This document shows positions 26,197 to 34,465 of a stretch of DNA of 64,000 nucleotides, piece by piece. The stretch is from an uncultured bacterium (GTDB taxonomy: Bacteria > Acidobacteriota > Aminicenantia > Aminicenantales > CALLJL01). Both the position numbers and the translations under genes were made by a program. The stretch lies in assembly GCA_938092135.1 (NCBI GenBank), contig CALLJL010000002.1:186001-250000 (forward strand). Direction: 5' to 3'. A model generated the notes under the pieces. The model was not told the DNA's origin and made no database searches. It saw only the letters and a list, made by a program, of their open reading frames with translations. How positions within the stretch are numbered: position 1 is the stretch's first letter; each line of letters opens with the position of its first letter.

Positions 26197-26939
26197 AACA
26201 TAGCTTATATATAGTCTCCTTGGTGAACCGCCTTGTAGGTCCTTCTATAGCCTCTTTAATGGCTAGATTCGGTCGCCAAATCAATCCCGAAACAGCTATA
26301 CCCGATTATATTTTAATGAGTTTTCTTGTCATGTTTATTCTCGTTATCTCTTTAGGTTTGGCTTCGAGACGCTTGGAAATTATCCCTAAAGGTAGACAGA
26401 ATATCCTTGAAGCCATTGTTGAATTTTTCGAAAGCCTTCTTGTAGATATTATCGGTCCAGAAGGGAAAAAATATTTACCCCTTGTGGGAACCATTGGCCT
26501 TTTTATTCTCACCTCTAATTTGCTTGGCCTTATTCCAGGATTGATGTCACCTACTTCGAAGCTTAATGTGACAGCCGCCTGTGCCCTAACTGTTTTCATT
26601 TATTATCATTGGCAGGGAATGAAGACCCAGGGCATTTTAAAATATCTTAAGCATTTTACAGGTCCGATCCCCTTGCTTGCCCCTCTTCTTTTGCCTATTG
26701 AAATTATCAGTCACTTTTCGAGGCCAATTTCTCTTTCCATCCGTCTTTTTGGCAATATTTTTGCTGAAGAATTGCTTATAGTGGTTATAGCTTCCATAAT
26801 TCCCTTTGTTTTGCCTCTGCCATTTATGGCCATTTCAATCTTTACAGCCGCCATTCAGGCTTTTGTTTTTGTCCTGCTTACCTGCATATATCTCGCAGGA
26901 GCGGTGACTCATGAAGAAGAAGTCCATGGAAAGGAGTAA
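26184..26939 (+). CDS. atpB: ATP synthase F0 subunit a
   Basis: Stator channel subunit of the F-type ATP synthase, 251 residues with about five to six membrane helices. The essential arginine lies in SRPISLSIRLFGNIFAEE, and the following helix has the conserved AIQAFVFVLLTCIYL segment. NLLGLIPGLMSPTS is the usual loop before it. It overlaps atpI and is followed by atpE within five bases. The b subunit and all F1 subunits are absent from this stretch, so the operon is split. Confidence 0.96.
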   Translation: MEGLEHSLYIVSLVNRLVGPSIASLMARFGRQINPETAIPDYILMSFLVMFILVISLGLASRRLEIIPKGRQNILEAIVEFFESLLVDIIGPEGKKYLPLVGTIGLFILTSNLLGLIPGLMSPTSKLNVTAACALTVFIYYHWQGMKTQGILKYLKHFTGPIPLLAPLLLPIEIISHFSRPISLSIRLFGNIFAEELLIVVIASIIPFVLPLPFMAISIFTAAIQAFVFVLLTCIYLAGAVTHEEEVHGKE

Positions 26940-26943
26940 AACC

Positions 26944-27285
26944 ATGAAATTATCTTTTCGACCTGGTTTGACCTTAGCTTTATTTTTATTTCTGGCCGCA
27001 GCGCCAGTTTTTGCTCAGGAAACTTTAGACCCAATAAAAGCCAAACTTTTCAGCCTATCCATAATCGTTGGCGGGGCCATTATTACTCTGGCTGCAGCTG
27101 CAGGGGCCTTTTGCCAGGCCAAGGCTATCTCAAGCGCCTGTGAGGGTATTTCTCGAAATCCAGCTGCTGCCCCCCATATTCGCTTCCTTTTAATCTTCGG
27201 ACTCGTTTTAATTGAAACGCTTGTAATTTACGCTCTACTCATAACCATCATTATTCTGATGGTCCAGTGGGGCAAATACATCTGA
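26944..27285 (+). CDS. atpE: ATP synthase F0 subunit c, Na+-type ion site
   Basis: Rotor-ring subunit, 113 residues from the ATG at 26944 (AAGGAG upstream). Residues 1-25 (MKLSFRPG, then a hydrophobic stretch ending PVFAQ) look like a signal peptide. Two membrane helices follow, joined by the polar loop ISRNPAA. The ion-binding glutamate is Glu91 in LIETLVIY. Gln58, Thr92 and Tyr96 occupy the positions of Gln32, Ser66 and Tyr70 of the Na+-binding Ilyobacter c subunit: the Q-E spacing is 33 and Q-Y is 38 in both. This predicts Na+ rather than proton coupling. The usual GxGxG of helix 1 is replaced by an alanine-rich run. Confidence 0.93.
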   Translation: MKLSFRPGLTLALFLFLAAAPVFAQETLDPIKAKLFSLSIIVGGAIITLAAAAGAFCQAKAISSACEGISRNPAAAPHIRFLLIFGLVLIETLVIYALLITIIILMVQWGKYI

Positions 27286-27289
27286 GGCC

Positions 27290-28225
27290 TTGGCAACCTC
27301 AGATAGAATTGAGTCCAGAAACGTGAAGGAGAAAATTTTTTCTATCTGGTCGATTGTTAAACATTCTATAATCAGGTTTTACCAGGATAAATGCTGGACT
27401 TATTCTATTGTCATCTCCTATTTTGCTTTTCTCTGTAGTGTACCTCTCACTGCCCTTTTTGTTTATTTAAGCGCTAAAATTTTGGGAACATCAGAACTGG
27501 CTATTCGTAGTTTAAATCTTTTTTCCGATGAATTCTTTGCTCATCTCGATCCCTCTTTTTTTAAAAAACTTGCCCTTATTTCCCAAAATGTGAAAAACCT
27601 CGGCTGGATAGGTCTAGGAGGTTCCTTTATCGCCGCCAGTCTCCTTTTTTCCAACTTGATTGGGGCTATTAACGTCATTTTCAGAGCTAATTATCAAAAA
27701 TCATTTTTCTATAACCGGTTAATGGAATACATCATTATGTTTACCCTTGGCTTCATTCTCCTTGTTTCTTTAGCTATAACTGCCGTCTGGACAGCCCTCC
27801 ATCGTCTTATTGGTACTTCCTCTTTTGTTGCTTCCCATATTAATCCTAAGTGGCTAGCCTTTATTGATAATTTTCTAATTCAATATTTAATCCCCTTTAT
27901 TCTCACTTTCCTGGTTTTATTCTCCATTTACAAATTTATTCCAGAAATTAAAGTTCACACAGTGCCAGCGGCCATTGCCGCGGGAATTACTTCGATCTTT
28001 TGGGAAGCCTTCAAGAGAATTTTTGCTTTTTATGTAGTTCATTTTTCAGCCATCGGCATCGTTCTCTCCAAATTACTCCAGGGAACTTTAGCTTCCATCA
28101 TCTTTTTCCTCCTCTGGATTTCCTTTTCTCTTATCTTCTTGCTCTGGGGAGCGGAGCTGGCTTCCATTCTTAATGAAAGATATAATGACCAGCTCCGCTT
28201 AAAAAAAGAGGAGGCTTCTCCATGA
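27290..28225 (+). CDS. yihY: YihY/virulence factor BrkB family membrane protein
   Basis: A 311-residue inner-membrane protein of the YihY (formerly called RNase BN) family. Six hydrophobic helices are visible, with the family pattern around [38 protein letters not shown], and the C-terminal [18 protein letters not shown] leading to [11 protein letters not shown]. The start is a TTG at 27290, just past the atpE stop with GAGG close upstream. The molecular function is unknown; the old ribonuclease assignment was an error. It overlaps lpxD by four bases, so it could be part of an envelope unit. Confidence 0.85.
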   Translation: MATSDRIESRNVKEKIFSIWSIVKHSIIRFYQDKCWTYSIVISYFAFLCSVPLTALFVYLSAKILGTSELAIRSLNLFSDEFFAHLDPSFFKKLALISQNVKNLGWIGLGGSFIAASLLFSNLIGAINVIFRANYQKSFFYNRLMEYIIMFTLGFILLVSLAITAVWTALHRLIGTSSFVASHINPKWLAFIDNFLIQYLIPFILTFLVLFSIYKFIPEIKVHTVPAAIAAGITSIFWEAFKRIFAFYVVHFSAIGIVLSKLLQGTLASIIFFLLWISFSLIFLLWGAELASILNERYNDQLRLKKEEASP

Positions 28226-29274
28226 AACTCAAAGAGCTTGCTTCTCTCCTTAAATGCCCCTATGAAGGGGATGGGGATTTAGAAATAAAAAGAGTGGCTG
28301 GCCTTGAAGAGGCAGGTGAGGGGGACCTGACCTTTATTTCTTATCCTCGATATCTATCCTGGCTTGAAAAGACCAGGGCTACGGCTATAATTGTCAGTCC
28401 TGATATTCAAGTTCAGGGAAAAAACATTTTGCGTTCCCTCAACCCTTATCTGACTTTTATTCAGGCCGCTGAAATTCTTCACCCTTCTCCCAAAAACGTA
28501 CCCGGTGTTTCGGCCGGCGCTTGGGTTTCTCCTTCAGCCCAGATAGGTCCTGAAGTTACTATCTCAGCTGGTTGCTTTATTGGCGAAAGGGTTAAAATTG
28601 GTGCTCGAACAGTCATCCATCCCCTTGTGGCTATTTATTCTGATGTTACCATAGGGGAGGATTGCCTTATCCATTCCCACGTGGCCATTCGCGAAAATAC
28701 CCAAATTGGTAATAGGGTTATAATCCATAATGGAGCCGTTATAGGTTCCGATGGTTTTGGCTATATCCAGCTTGAAAATGGACGCCACCGGAAAATTCCC
28801 CAGCTCGGGCGAGTAGTCATTGAAGATGACGTGGAAATTGGGGCCAACACGGCCATTGACCGGGCAGCGTTAGGAGAAACCAGAATTGGCCATGGCACGA
28901 AAATAGATAACCTGGTTCAAATAGCCCATAACGTTCAGATTGGGGCTGATTCTATCTTAGCTGGACAAGCAGGAATTGCTGGCAGCACCAAAATAGGTCA
29001 GAGGGTTTTTATGGGCGGACAGGTAGGTATAGCTGACCATATTGAGATTGGCGATGGTGTCCTTATTGCAGCCAAATCAGGGGTAATGCGAAATATTCCA
29101 TCTGGCTCTTTTGTGGCCGGAATTCCTAGTCTTGATATTAAGCAATGGCGAAAAATTTGCGTTCTTCTTCCTCAGCTGCCCGATACATTCAAGGAAATAA
29201 AGAAAATTGCCGCTAAGATTGAAGAAATAGAGAAAAAAATAAATCGGCAAGAAAAAAATCAAACCAATGAATAA
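28222..29274 (+). CDS. lpxD: UDP-3-O-(3-hydroxyacyl)glucosamine N-acyltransferase
   Basis: Third step of lipid A synthesis: adds the N-linked hydroxyacyl chain to UDP-3-O-acylglucosamine. The 350-residue sequence has the N-terminal uridine-binding domain ([15 protein letters not shown]), then a left-handed beta-helix of hexapeptide repeats from about 100 to 310 ([20 protein letters not shown] and onward). The catalytic histidine is in [12 protein letters not shown] (His about 239). A C-terminal helix ends in [11 protein letters not shown]. It overlaps yihY by four bases (ATGA). No other lpx gene is in the window. Confidence 0.96.
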   Translation: MKLKELASLLKCPYEGDGDLEIKRVAGLEEAGEGDLTFISYPRYLSWLEKTRATAIIVSPDIQVQGKNILRSLNPYLTFIQAAEILHPSPKNVPGVSAGAWVSPSAQIGPEVTISAGCFIGERVKIGARTVIHPLVAIYSDVTIGEDCLIHSHVAIRENTQIGNRVIIHNGAVIGSDGFGYIQLENGRHRKIPQLGRVVIEDDVEIGANTAIDRAALGETRIGHGTKIDNLVQIAHNVQIGADSILAGQAGIAGSTKIGQRVFMGGQVGIADHIEIGDGVLIAAKSGVMRNIPSGSFVAGIPSLDIKQWRKICVLLPQLPDTFKEIKKIAAKIEEIEKKINRQEKNQTNE

Positions 29275-29426
29275 ATTTAAATATAACAACGAAAACAATT
29301 AATTTTAAAGAAAATAAACTTTTTTCTGAAAAAAATAACTGAAAACTTGAAGTTCTAAGAAAAGGCTCTTTCTAAAAAATTTAATTTCCCCCTTTTAAAT
29401 ATTTATAAATAAAAGAAATTTTTCCC

Positions 29427-30347
29427 TTAAAGAGAATTTAAATAATCATCGACAGCAATGGCCGCAGCGACTCCTGTGCCCACAGCTGTCGCTACCTGTC
29501 GGGGGCAAGCATCAACGACATCACCAGCAGCAAAAAGACCTGGCAGGTTGGTGGCCATGTTTTCTTTTACTTTAATTTGACCCCACTCATTCAATTCGAC
29601 TAGCCCGCGCACAAAGGCTGATTGAGGTTCCATACCGATAGAAATAAAAACTCCATCAACTTTAAGGAAGCTTTCTTCGTTGTTCACTACATTTCTTATT
29701 TTCAGGCCTTCTACTTTATTATCCCCTAAAATCTCTTCTACAACTGAATTCCAGATAACCTTAATTTTATCGCTAGCCTCAACTCTCTCCTGTAAAATCT
29801 TGACCGCTCGAAAAGTTTGCCGCCGATGAATGATGTAGATCAGTCGACAGAACCTGGTTAAATAAATCGCTTCAGTCAGGGCATTATCACCGCCGCCAAT
29901 AACGGCTACCACTCTGTCCTTAAAGAAAGCTCCGTCACAGGTGGCACAATAAGAAACGCCCCGACCAATGAGGCGAGCTTCACTTTCCAAGCCAAGGCGA
30001 CGATAAGTTGAACCTGTAGCTATAATAACTGCTTTAGAAAAATAATCGTCTTGAAGCCCATGAACAAGCCATCCCTCTTTTTGTTGTTCTAGGGACCGAG
30101 CCTCGTCATTTTCAATTATGGCACCAAAACGCAGCGCCTGTTTTCGAAAATTCTCCATTAATTCAAAGGGGGCAATTCCTTCAGGAAAACCAGGGTAATT
30201 TTCAATCCAATCAGTTAAAAGAATCTGTCCACCAGGAATGGCTTTTTCTAAAATAAGAGTCTTCCGCCTAGCTCGCCCCGTATAAATAGCCGCGGCTAGA
30301 CCGGCTGGGCCGGCACCAATAATTATAACGTCGTATGGTCCTTTCAA
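29427..30347 (-). CDS. trxB: Thioredoxin reductase
   Basis: FAD- and NADPH-dependent enzyme that reduces thioredoxin. FAD binding is by VIIGAGPAGLAAAIYTGRA, the redox-active disulfide is CATCDGAFF (CxxC, about residues 133-136), the NADPH site is VAVIGGGDNALTEA, and the C-terminal FAD motif is GLFAAGDVVDACPRQ. The 306 residues match the usual size. It overlaps the trxA stop by four bases, making a two-gene redox unit downstream of glgA. Confidence 0.96.
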   Translation of the reverse strand: MKGPYDVIIIGAGPAGLAAAIYTGRARRKTLILEKAIPGGQILLTDWIENYPGFPEGIAPFELMENFRKQALRFGAIIENDEARSLEQQKEGWLVHGLQDDYFSKAVIIATGSTYRRLGLESEARLIGRGVSYCATCDGAFFKDRVVAVIGGGDNALTEAIYLTRFCRLIYIIHRRQTFRAVKILQERVEASDKIKVIWNSVVEEILGDNKVEGLKIRNVVNNEESFLKVDGVFISIGMEPQSAFVRGLVELNEWGQIKVKENMATNLPGLFAAGDVVDACPRQVATAVGTGVAAAIAVDDYLNSL

Positions 30348-30667
30348 ATCAGTCTTGTAATAACTTCAATGATTTTTTCCTTGGGCTGAAGGCCCACCAA
30401 AGTCTCTTCCACTTTACCTCTGGAAAAAAAGATAAGAGTGGGAATCCCTCTAATCCCATATCTTTGAGGAGTTTCAGGATTCTCATCAACATTAATTTTG
30501 GCAATTTTAATTCGATCGCTATAAGCTTTAGCTATTTCTTCAATTACCGGCATTATAGCCAAACAGGGAGCACACCAAGGCGCCCAGAAATCAACGAGGA
30601 CCGGTTTATCCGCCTGCAGAACCTCCTTTTCAAAAGTCGCATCAGAGACAGCCATGATTTCACTCAT
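30344..30667 (-). CDS. trxA: Thioredoxin with WCAPC active site
   Basis: A 107-residue single-domain thioredoxin. The active site reads FWAPWCAPC (Cys32 and Cys35), with alanine where most thioredoxins have glycine. The cis-proline loop is GIRGIPTLIFF and the last helix is KEKIIEVITRLI. The ATG at 30667 follows GGAG about nine bases upstream and overlaps the glgA stop by eight bases, so an apparent 20-residue N-terminal extension is not needed. Its direct partner trxB follows. Confidence 0.94.
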   Translation of the reverse strand: MSEIMAVSDATFEKEVLQADKPVLVDFWAPWCAPCLAIMPVIEEIAKAYSDRIKIAKINVDENPETPQRYGIRGIPTLIFFSRGKVEETLVGLQPKEKIIEVITRLI

Positions 30668-32129
30668 GCTTGTTTTCTCCTTTCCGGCTGGCCATAGCCC
30701 TATGATAAAGCTGGATATATTCTTCACCTGGACCTGACCAGGAAAAATCCTGTTTCATGACTTTCCTTACAAGTTTCTCCCAAAGTTCAGTCTTCTGATA
30801 TAAAGCAATAGCCTGTCGCAAAGCCTTCACCAGAGCCCTGGAACTGAAGGCATGGAAAAGAAAACCATTACCAGAAAAATCCTCTGGATTAAAAGGTATA
30901 ATAGTTTCTTTTAGCCCACCTACGGCTCGGGCTAAAGGAATGGTGCCATATCGGAAGGCATAAAATTGATTCAGTCCACAGGGTTCTTCTCGCGAAGGAA
31001 TTAGAAGCAAATCAACGCCAGCAAAGATTTTATGCATCAAAGAAGCTGACATCTCAGTTTTAACCACCAGGCGACCCGGAAAATTCGCTGTTGCCTCTTT
31101 CAATTCAGCAGCAAAACTTTCCTCTCCCTGCCCGCAAATGACCAAACCCAGGTCAAGTTGCATAATTTTCTTGAGACTTTTAATTACCAGATCTATTCCC
31201 TTTAAATAAGAAAAATAGCTTACAAGGCCAACTAAAGGCTTGTCCAGACTTAAGGTTAAACCCAACTCTTTAATTAAATCTTTTTTGCATATCTTTTTCC
31301 CCGAAATATCCTGGGCATTATAATTGGCCGCCAAATAGGGATCCTGATTGGGGTTCCAAATTTCATAATCAATGCCGCTCCGCACGCTAAAAAATCGATC
31401 CTTAAGACTACGAAGGATAATCCCCAGCTCATCAGATGTAGCTCTTTTTTCTATTTCTTCTTTATAAAAATGGCTAACAGTGTTGATGATATCGGCAAAA
31501 ACAAGGCCAGCCTTAAGAAAATTAAAGCGGCCATTGAGGGAAAGCCTTTGAGGAGTAAAATAATCCCAATTAAGACCGGTCAACTTAAGGCTTTCAGGGG
31601 GAAATTCACCTTGATAAGCAGCGTTATGAATAGTAAAAACTGTGGCCACAGATTTAAAAGGGGGCCAATCCTTATAATGAGTTCTTAAGAAAACAGGGAT
31701 CAAAGCTGTTGGCCAATTATGACAGTGAATGACATCAATCTCCAATTTGGTTTGAATAAAAAATTCAAGGACGGCTCTATTAAAAAAGATAAACCGGGCA
31801 TCATTATCAAGATAACCTGTTGAGGCTGGTCCATAAATTTCAGGACGATAAAAAAAACGAGGATTATCAATTAAATAAAGGGAAAATCGTCCGGGCTCGC
31901 TCTTAAAAACAGAAGCTCTGACTTTTTCTTCTCCTAAAGGCACAAGAAGATCAGGCAGAATGAGCTCCATCGGCAGAGAATCTATTTCTGGCCGACGATA
32001 GCGGGGCATAAACACCATAACTTCAAGCCCTTTTTGGGCGAGAAAACGAGGCAAAGAGGAAGCCACATCACCTAGCTCGCCGGAGCGAGCCAGGGGCGAA
32101 AATTCGGGCGTAACAAAAGCTACCTTCAT
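30660..32129 (-). CDS. glgA: Glycogen/starch synthase (GT5), divergent donor-site motifs
   Basis: ADP-glucose-dependent alpha-1,4-glucan synthase, 489 residues, GT-B fold. The N-terminal domain begins MKVAFVTPEFSPLA and contains IDVIHCHNWPTALIPVF and TVFTIHNAAYQGEF. The C-terminal domain has PSREEPCGLNQFYAFRYGTIPL, typical of GT5. The normal KTGGLGDV loop is RSGELGDV (Arg15 in place of the donor-binding lysine, Glu for the second Gly), and the usual SRL-x-x-QKG is SYFSYLKG. Start is set at the ATG at 32129, the family N-terminus, though an open frame extends upstream. It overlaps trxA. The partners glgB and glgC are not in the window. Confidence 0.85.
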   Translation of the reverse strand: MKVAFVTPEFSPLARSGELGDVASSLPRFLAQKGLEVMVFMPRYRRPEIDSLPMELILPDLLVPLGEEKVRASVFKSEPGRFSLYLIDNPRFFYRPEIYGPASTGYLDNDARFIFFNRAVLEFFIQTKLEIDVIHCHNWPTALIPVFLRTHYKDWPPFKSVATVFTIHNAAYQGEFPPESLKLTGLNWDYFTPQRLSLNGRFNFLKAGLVFADIINTVSHFYKEEIEKRATSDELGIILRSLKDRFFSVRSGIDYEIWNPNQDPYLAANYNAQDISGKKICKKDLIKELGLTLSLDKPLVGLVSYFSYLKGIDLVIKSLKKIMQLDLGLVICGQGEESFAAELKEATANFPGRLVVKTEMSASLMHKIFAGVDLLLIPSREEPCGLNQFYAFRYGTIPLARAVGGLKETIIPFNPEDFSGNGFLFHAFSSRALVKALRQAIALYQKTELWEKLVRKVMKQDFSWSGPGEEYIQLYHRAMASRKGENKHE

Positions 32130-32288
32130 CTTCTCTTTTATAAGGGAAATTTCATCATAATGACTGATCGAATAAAAGTCAATAAAGGCAGAGCAGCTTC
32201 TCTTTCGCCCTAAATACCTAACCAAGGCAGGCTCAGATCTGACTTCAACGGAGAAAGGCTTATCTTTATATTTACTATTATCATCTGT

Positions 32289-32294
32289 TATAAT
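32289..32294 (+). promoter_or_regulatory. Candidate -10 element upstream of the oxidoreductase pair
   Basis: A perfect TATAAT at 32289-32294 lies 60 bases before the TTG start of the dehydrogenase large subunit, within the 224-base divergent gap to glgA. No good -35 hexamer sits at the right distance (positions 32266-32271 read TTATAT). Apart from this hexamer and an AAGGAG at 32341, nothing else was seen in the gap. Confidence 0.35.
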
Positions 32295-32353
32295 GAGTCC
32301 TTTAATTTATAATAAAAATTGATTTTAATAAAAGCCTTCAAAGGAGTTCTTAT

Positions 32354-34465
32354 TTGATTGATAATCGCCTTTATAAGCATCCTATTCTTTCAATTCCTGA
32401 AAAACGTTTTTTTAAATTTTTTTGGAATGGTGAAGAATTCCTGGCCAGGGAAGGTGAAACCATTGCTTCAGCCTTAATGGCCAATGGCGTCCGGATTTTC
32501 AGTTTCCATCATAAAGATAGAGCACCCCAAGGTATTTTTTGCGCCAATGGTCAATGTGCTCAATGTTTAGTCCTTGCCGATGGTTTTCCCGTTAAAGCCT
32601 GCATGGAACTTATCAAGCCTGGCATGAAAATTATGCCCCTTGTTGGTCTTCCTGAATTGCCGCCAGTTGATCCTGAAATTCCGCTTCCTTTCCGTCCAAT
32701 TCGAGAAATAGACATCCCTGTTTTAATTATTGGAGGCGGCCCGGCTGGCCTGTCGGCGGCTATTGAACTGGGTAAACTAGGTGTTGAATGTCTCCTAGTT
32801 GATGATAAGCATCGGCTGGGGGGAAAACTTATTCTTCAGACCCATAGGTTTTTTGGTTCCTTGGAAGCCGTTTATGCTGGAACTCGGGGAATTGATATAG
32901 CTACCAAACTAGCCAATGAGTTAAGCCAATATTCAAGCATTAAAGTCTGGCTGCGGAGCACCGCTTTAGCTGTTTACAGTGACCATAAAATTGGGATTTT
33001 AAGGGAGGGTCGAGAATATGTACTCATCAAGCCCAAGATTCTTCTAGTAGCCTGTGGGGCCCGAGAAAAATCGCTGGCCTTTCCAGGAAATACCCTTCCC
33101 GGTGTCTATGGAGCCGGAGCGTTTCAGACATTAGTTAATCGCGACCTTATCCGGCCTTCCCAGAGACTCTTCATTGTTGGTGGTGGCAATGTTGGCCTAA
33201 TCGCCGGTTATCATGCCCTCCAGGCAGGAATCAAAGTGGTCGGTCTTGCGGAAATAATGCCCGAATGTGGAGGCTATAAAGTCCATAAGGACAAACTTGC
33301 CCGCCTTGGTGTCCCCATCTTCACTTCCCACACCGTTCTGAGAGCTAATGGTCAAGAATCAGTAGAATCAATTACTATAGCTCAGGTGGATGATAATTTC
33401 CAACCTATCCCTAAAACAGAAAAAACCTTTCTCTGTGACACCATTCTGATTGCTGTTGGCCTTGATCCAGTAAACGAATTTTATGTTAAAGCTAAAGAGT
33501 TCGGCCTTCCGGCTTTCGTGGCCGGCGATGCTGAAGAAATAGCTGAAGCCTCTGCGGCCATATTCTCTGGTAAAATCAGAGGTCTTGAAATTGCCCGGGA
33601 GCTTGGGGCCTATCAGGGAGAAATCCCTTCATCTTGGTATGAGACCGCAAATATTCTCAAATCAAAACCTGGAAAGGTTTACTCTGAATTCTTGCCTGAA
33701 AAAGAACAGGGGGTTTTTCCGGTTATCCATTGTCTCCAAGAAATTCCCTGTGATCCCTGTGCCTATGTCTGTCCGAGAAAATTAATCGAAATCAATCAAC
33801 AGGATATCAGAAAAATCCCTGTTTTTTATGAAGAAAAAGAGGGCAAAGGCTGCACTGGCTGTGAACGTTGTGTAGTTTTCTGTCCAGGTTTAGCTATTAC
33901 CCTGGTTGATTATCGCCGTGATGCCGAATTTCCAGAAGTAACCATTCCCTTTGAATTTATTAAAGAAATAATAAAACCGGGTGAAGAAATTACAGTAGTT
34001 GATATTGAAGGACGACCTCTGACTAAAACCCGTGTCGAATCGATTAAATCAATTAGGGGATTTGACCGGACAATTCTGGTTAAAGTTAAGGTTCCTAAGA
34101 GATGGGCGAAAAAAGTCAGTGGACTTCAGCTTTCGCCTATAGAGCTTCCTCTAGCTGAATCTGAACAACCTTTGCCTGTCCTTTCGGACGAAGCCATAAT
34201 CTGTCGTTGTGAAAGAGTTTCAGTAGGCGAAATTCGTCAGCTCATCCGGGAGGGAGTAAGAGATATCAATGAAATAAAGACTATAACCAGGGCTGGAATG
34301 GGTCCATGCGGGGCCAAAACTTGCACCCCTCTCATTCATCGCCTTTTTCATGAGGAGGGAGTGCCAAAAGAAGAAATTGTCGACCAACCTAAAAGGCCTC
34401 TCTTCATCGAAGTTCCCTTCGGCCTCTTTGCCGGCCTTAACGGGCAGGGAGGAGACGTCGAATGA
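32354..34465 (+). CDS. Fused 2Fe-2S/FAD/4Fe-4S/BFD dehydrogenase large subunit
   Basis: A 703-residue oxidoreductase related to HcnB, sarcosine oxidase alpha and archaeal proline dehydrogenase subunits. Domains in order: N-terminal ferredoxin-like Fer2_4 (about 15-100) with FCANGQCAQCLVLADG and KAC; FAD/NAD disulfide-reductase-like fold (about 115-440) with VLIIGGGPAGLSAA and LFIVGGGNVGLIAG; two 4Fe-4S units (about 460-520), CDPCAYVCP preceded by a further Cys, and GCTGCERCVVFCP; and a BFD-like 2Fe-2S domain (about 610-670) with CRCERVSVGEI and GPCGAKTC. TTG start, eight bases after AAGGAG. It overlaps the small FAD subunit gene by four bases. Substrate is probably an amino acid or N-alkyl amino acid; exact identity unknown. 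Confidence 0.88.
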   Translation: MIDNRLYKHPILSIPEKRFFKFFWNGEEFLAREGETIASALMANGVRIFSFHHKDRAPQGIFCANGQCAQCLVLADGFPVKACMELIKPGMKIMPLVGLPELPPVDPEIPLPFRPIREIDIPVLIIGGGPAGLSAAIELGKLGVECLLVDDKHRLGGKLILQTHRFFGSLEAVYAGTRGIDIATKLANELSQYSSIKVWLRSTALAVYSDHKIGILREGREYVLIKPKILLVACGAREKSLAFPGNTLPGVYGAGAFQTLVNRDLIRPSQRLFIVGGGNVGLIAGYHALQAGIKVVGLAEIMPECGGYKVHKDKLARLGVPIFTSHTVLRANGQESVESITIAQVDDNFQPIPKTEKTFLCDTILIAVGLDPVNEFYVKAKEFGLPAFVAGDAEEIAEASAAIFSGKIRGLEIARELGAYQGEIPSSWYETANILKSKPGKVYSEFLPEKEQGVFPVIHCLQEIPCDPCAYVCPRKLIEINQQDIRKIPVFYEEKEGKGCTGCERCVVFCPGLAITLVDYRRDAEFPEVTIPFEFIKEIIKPGEEITVVDIEGRPLTKTRVESIKSIRGFDRTILVKVKVPKRWAKKVSGLQLSPIELPLAESEQPLPVLSDEAIICRCERVSVGEIRQLIREGVRDINEIKTITRAGMGPCGAKTCTPLIHRLFHEEGVPKEEIVDQPKRPLFIEVPFGLFAGLNGQGGDVE

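Noticed and set aside
30335-30697. 120-residue frame opposite trxA
   Set aside because: Antisense to a certain thioredoxin gene, no independent support.
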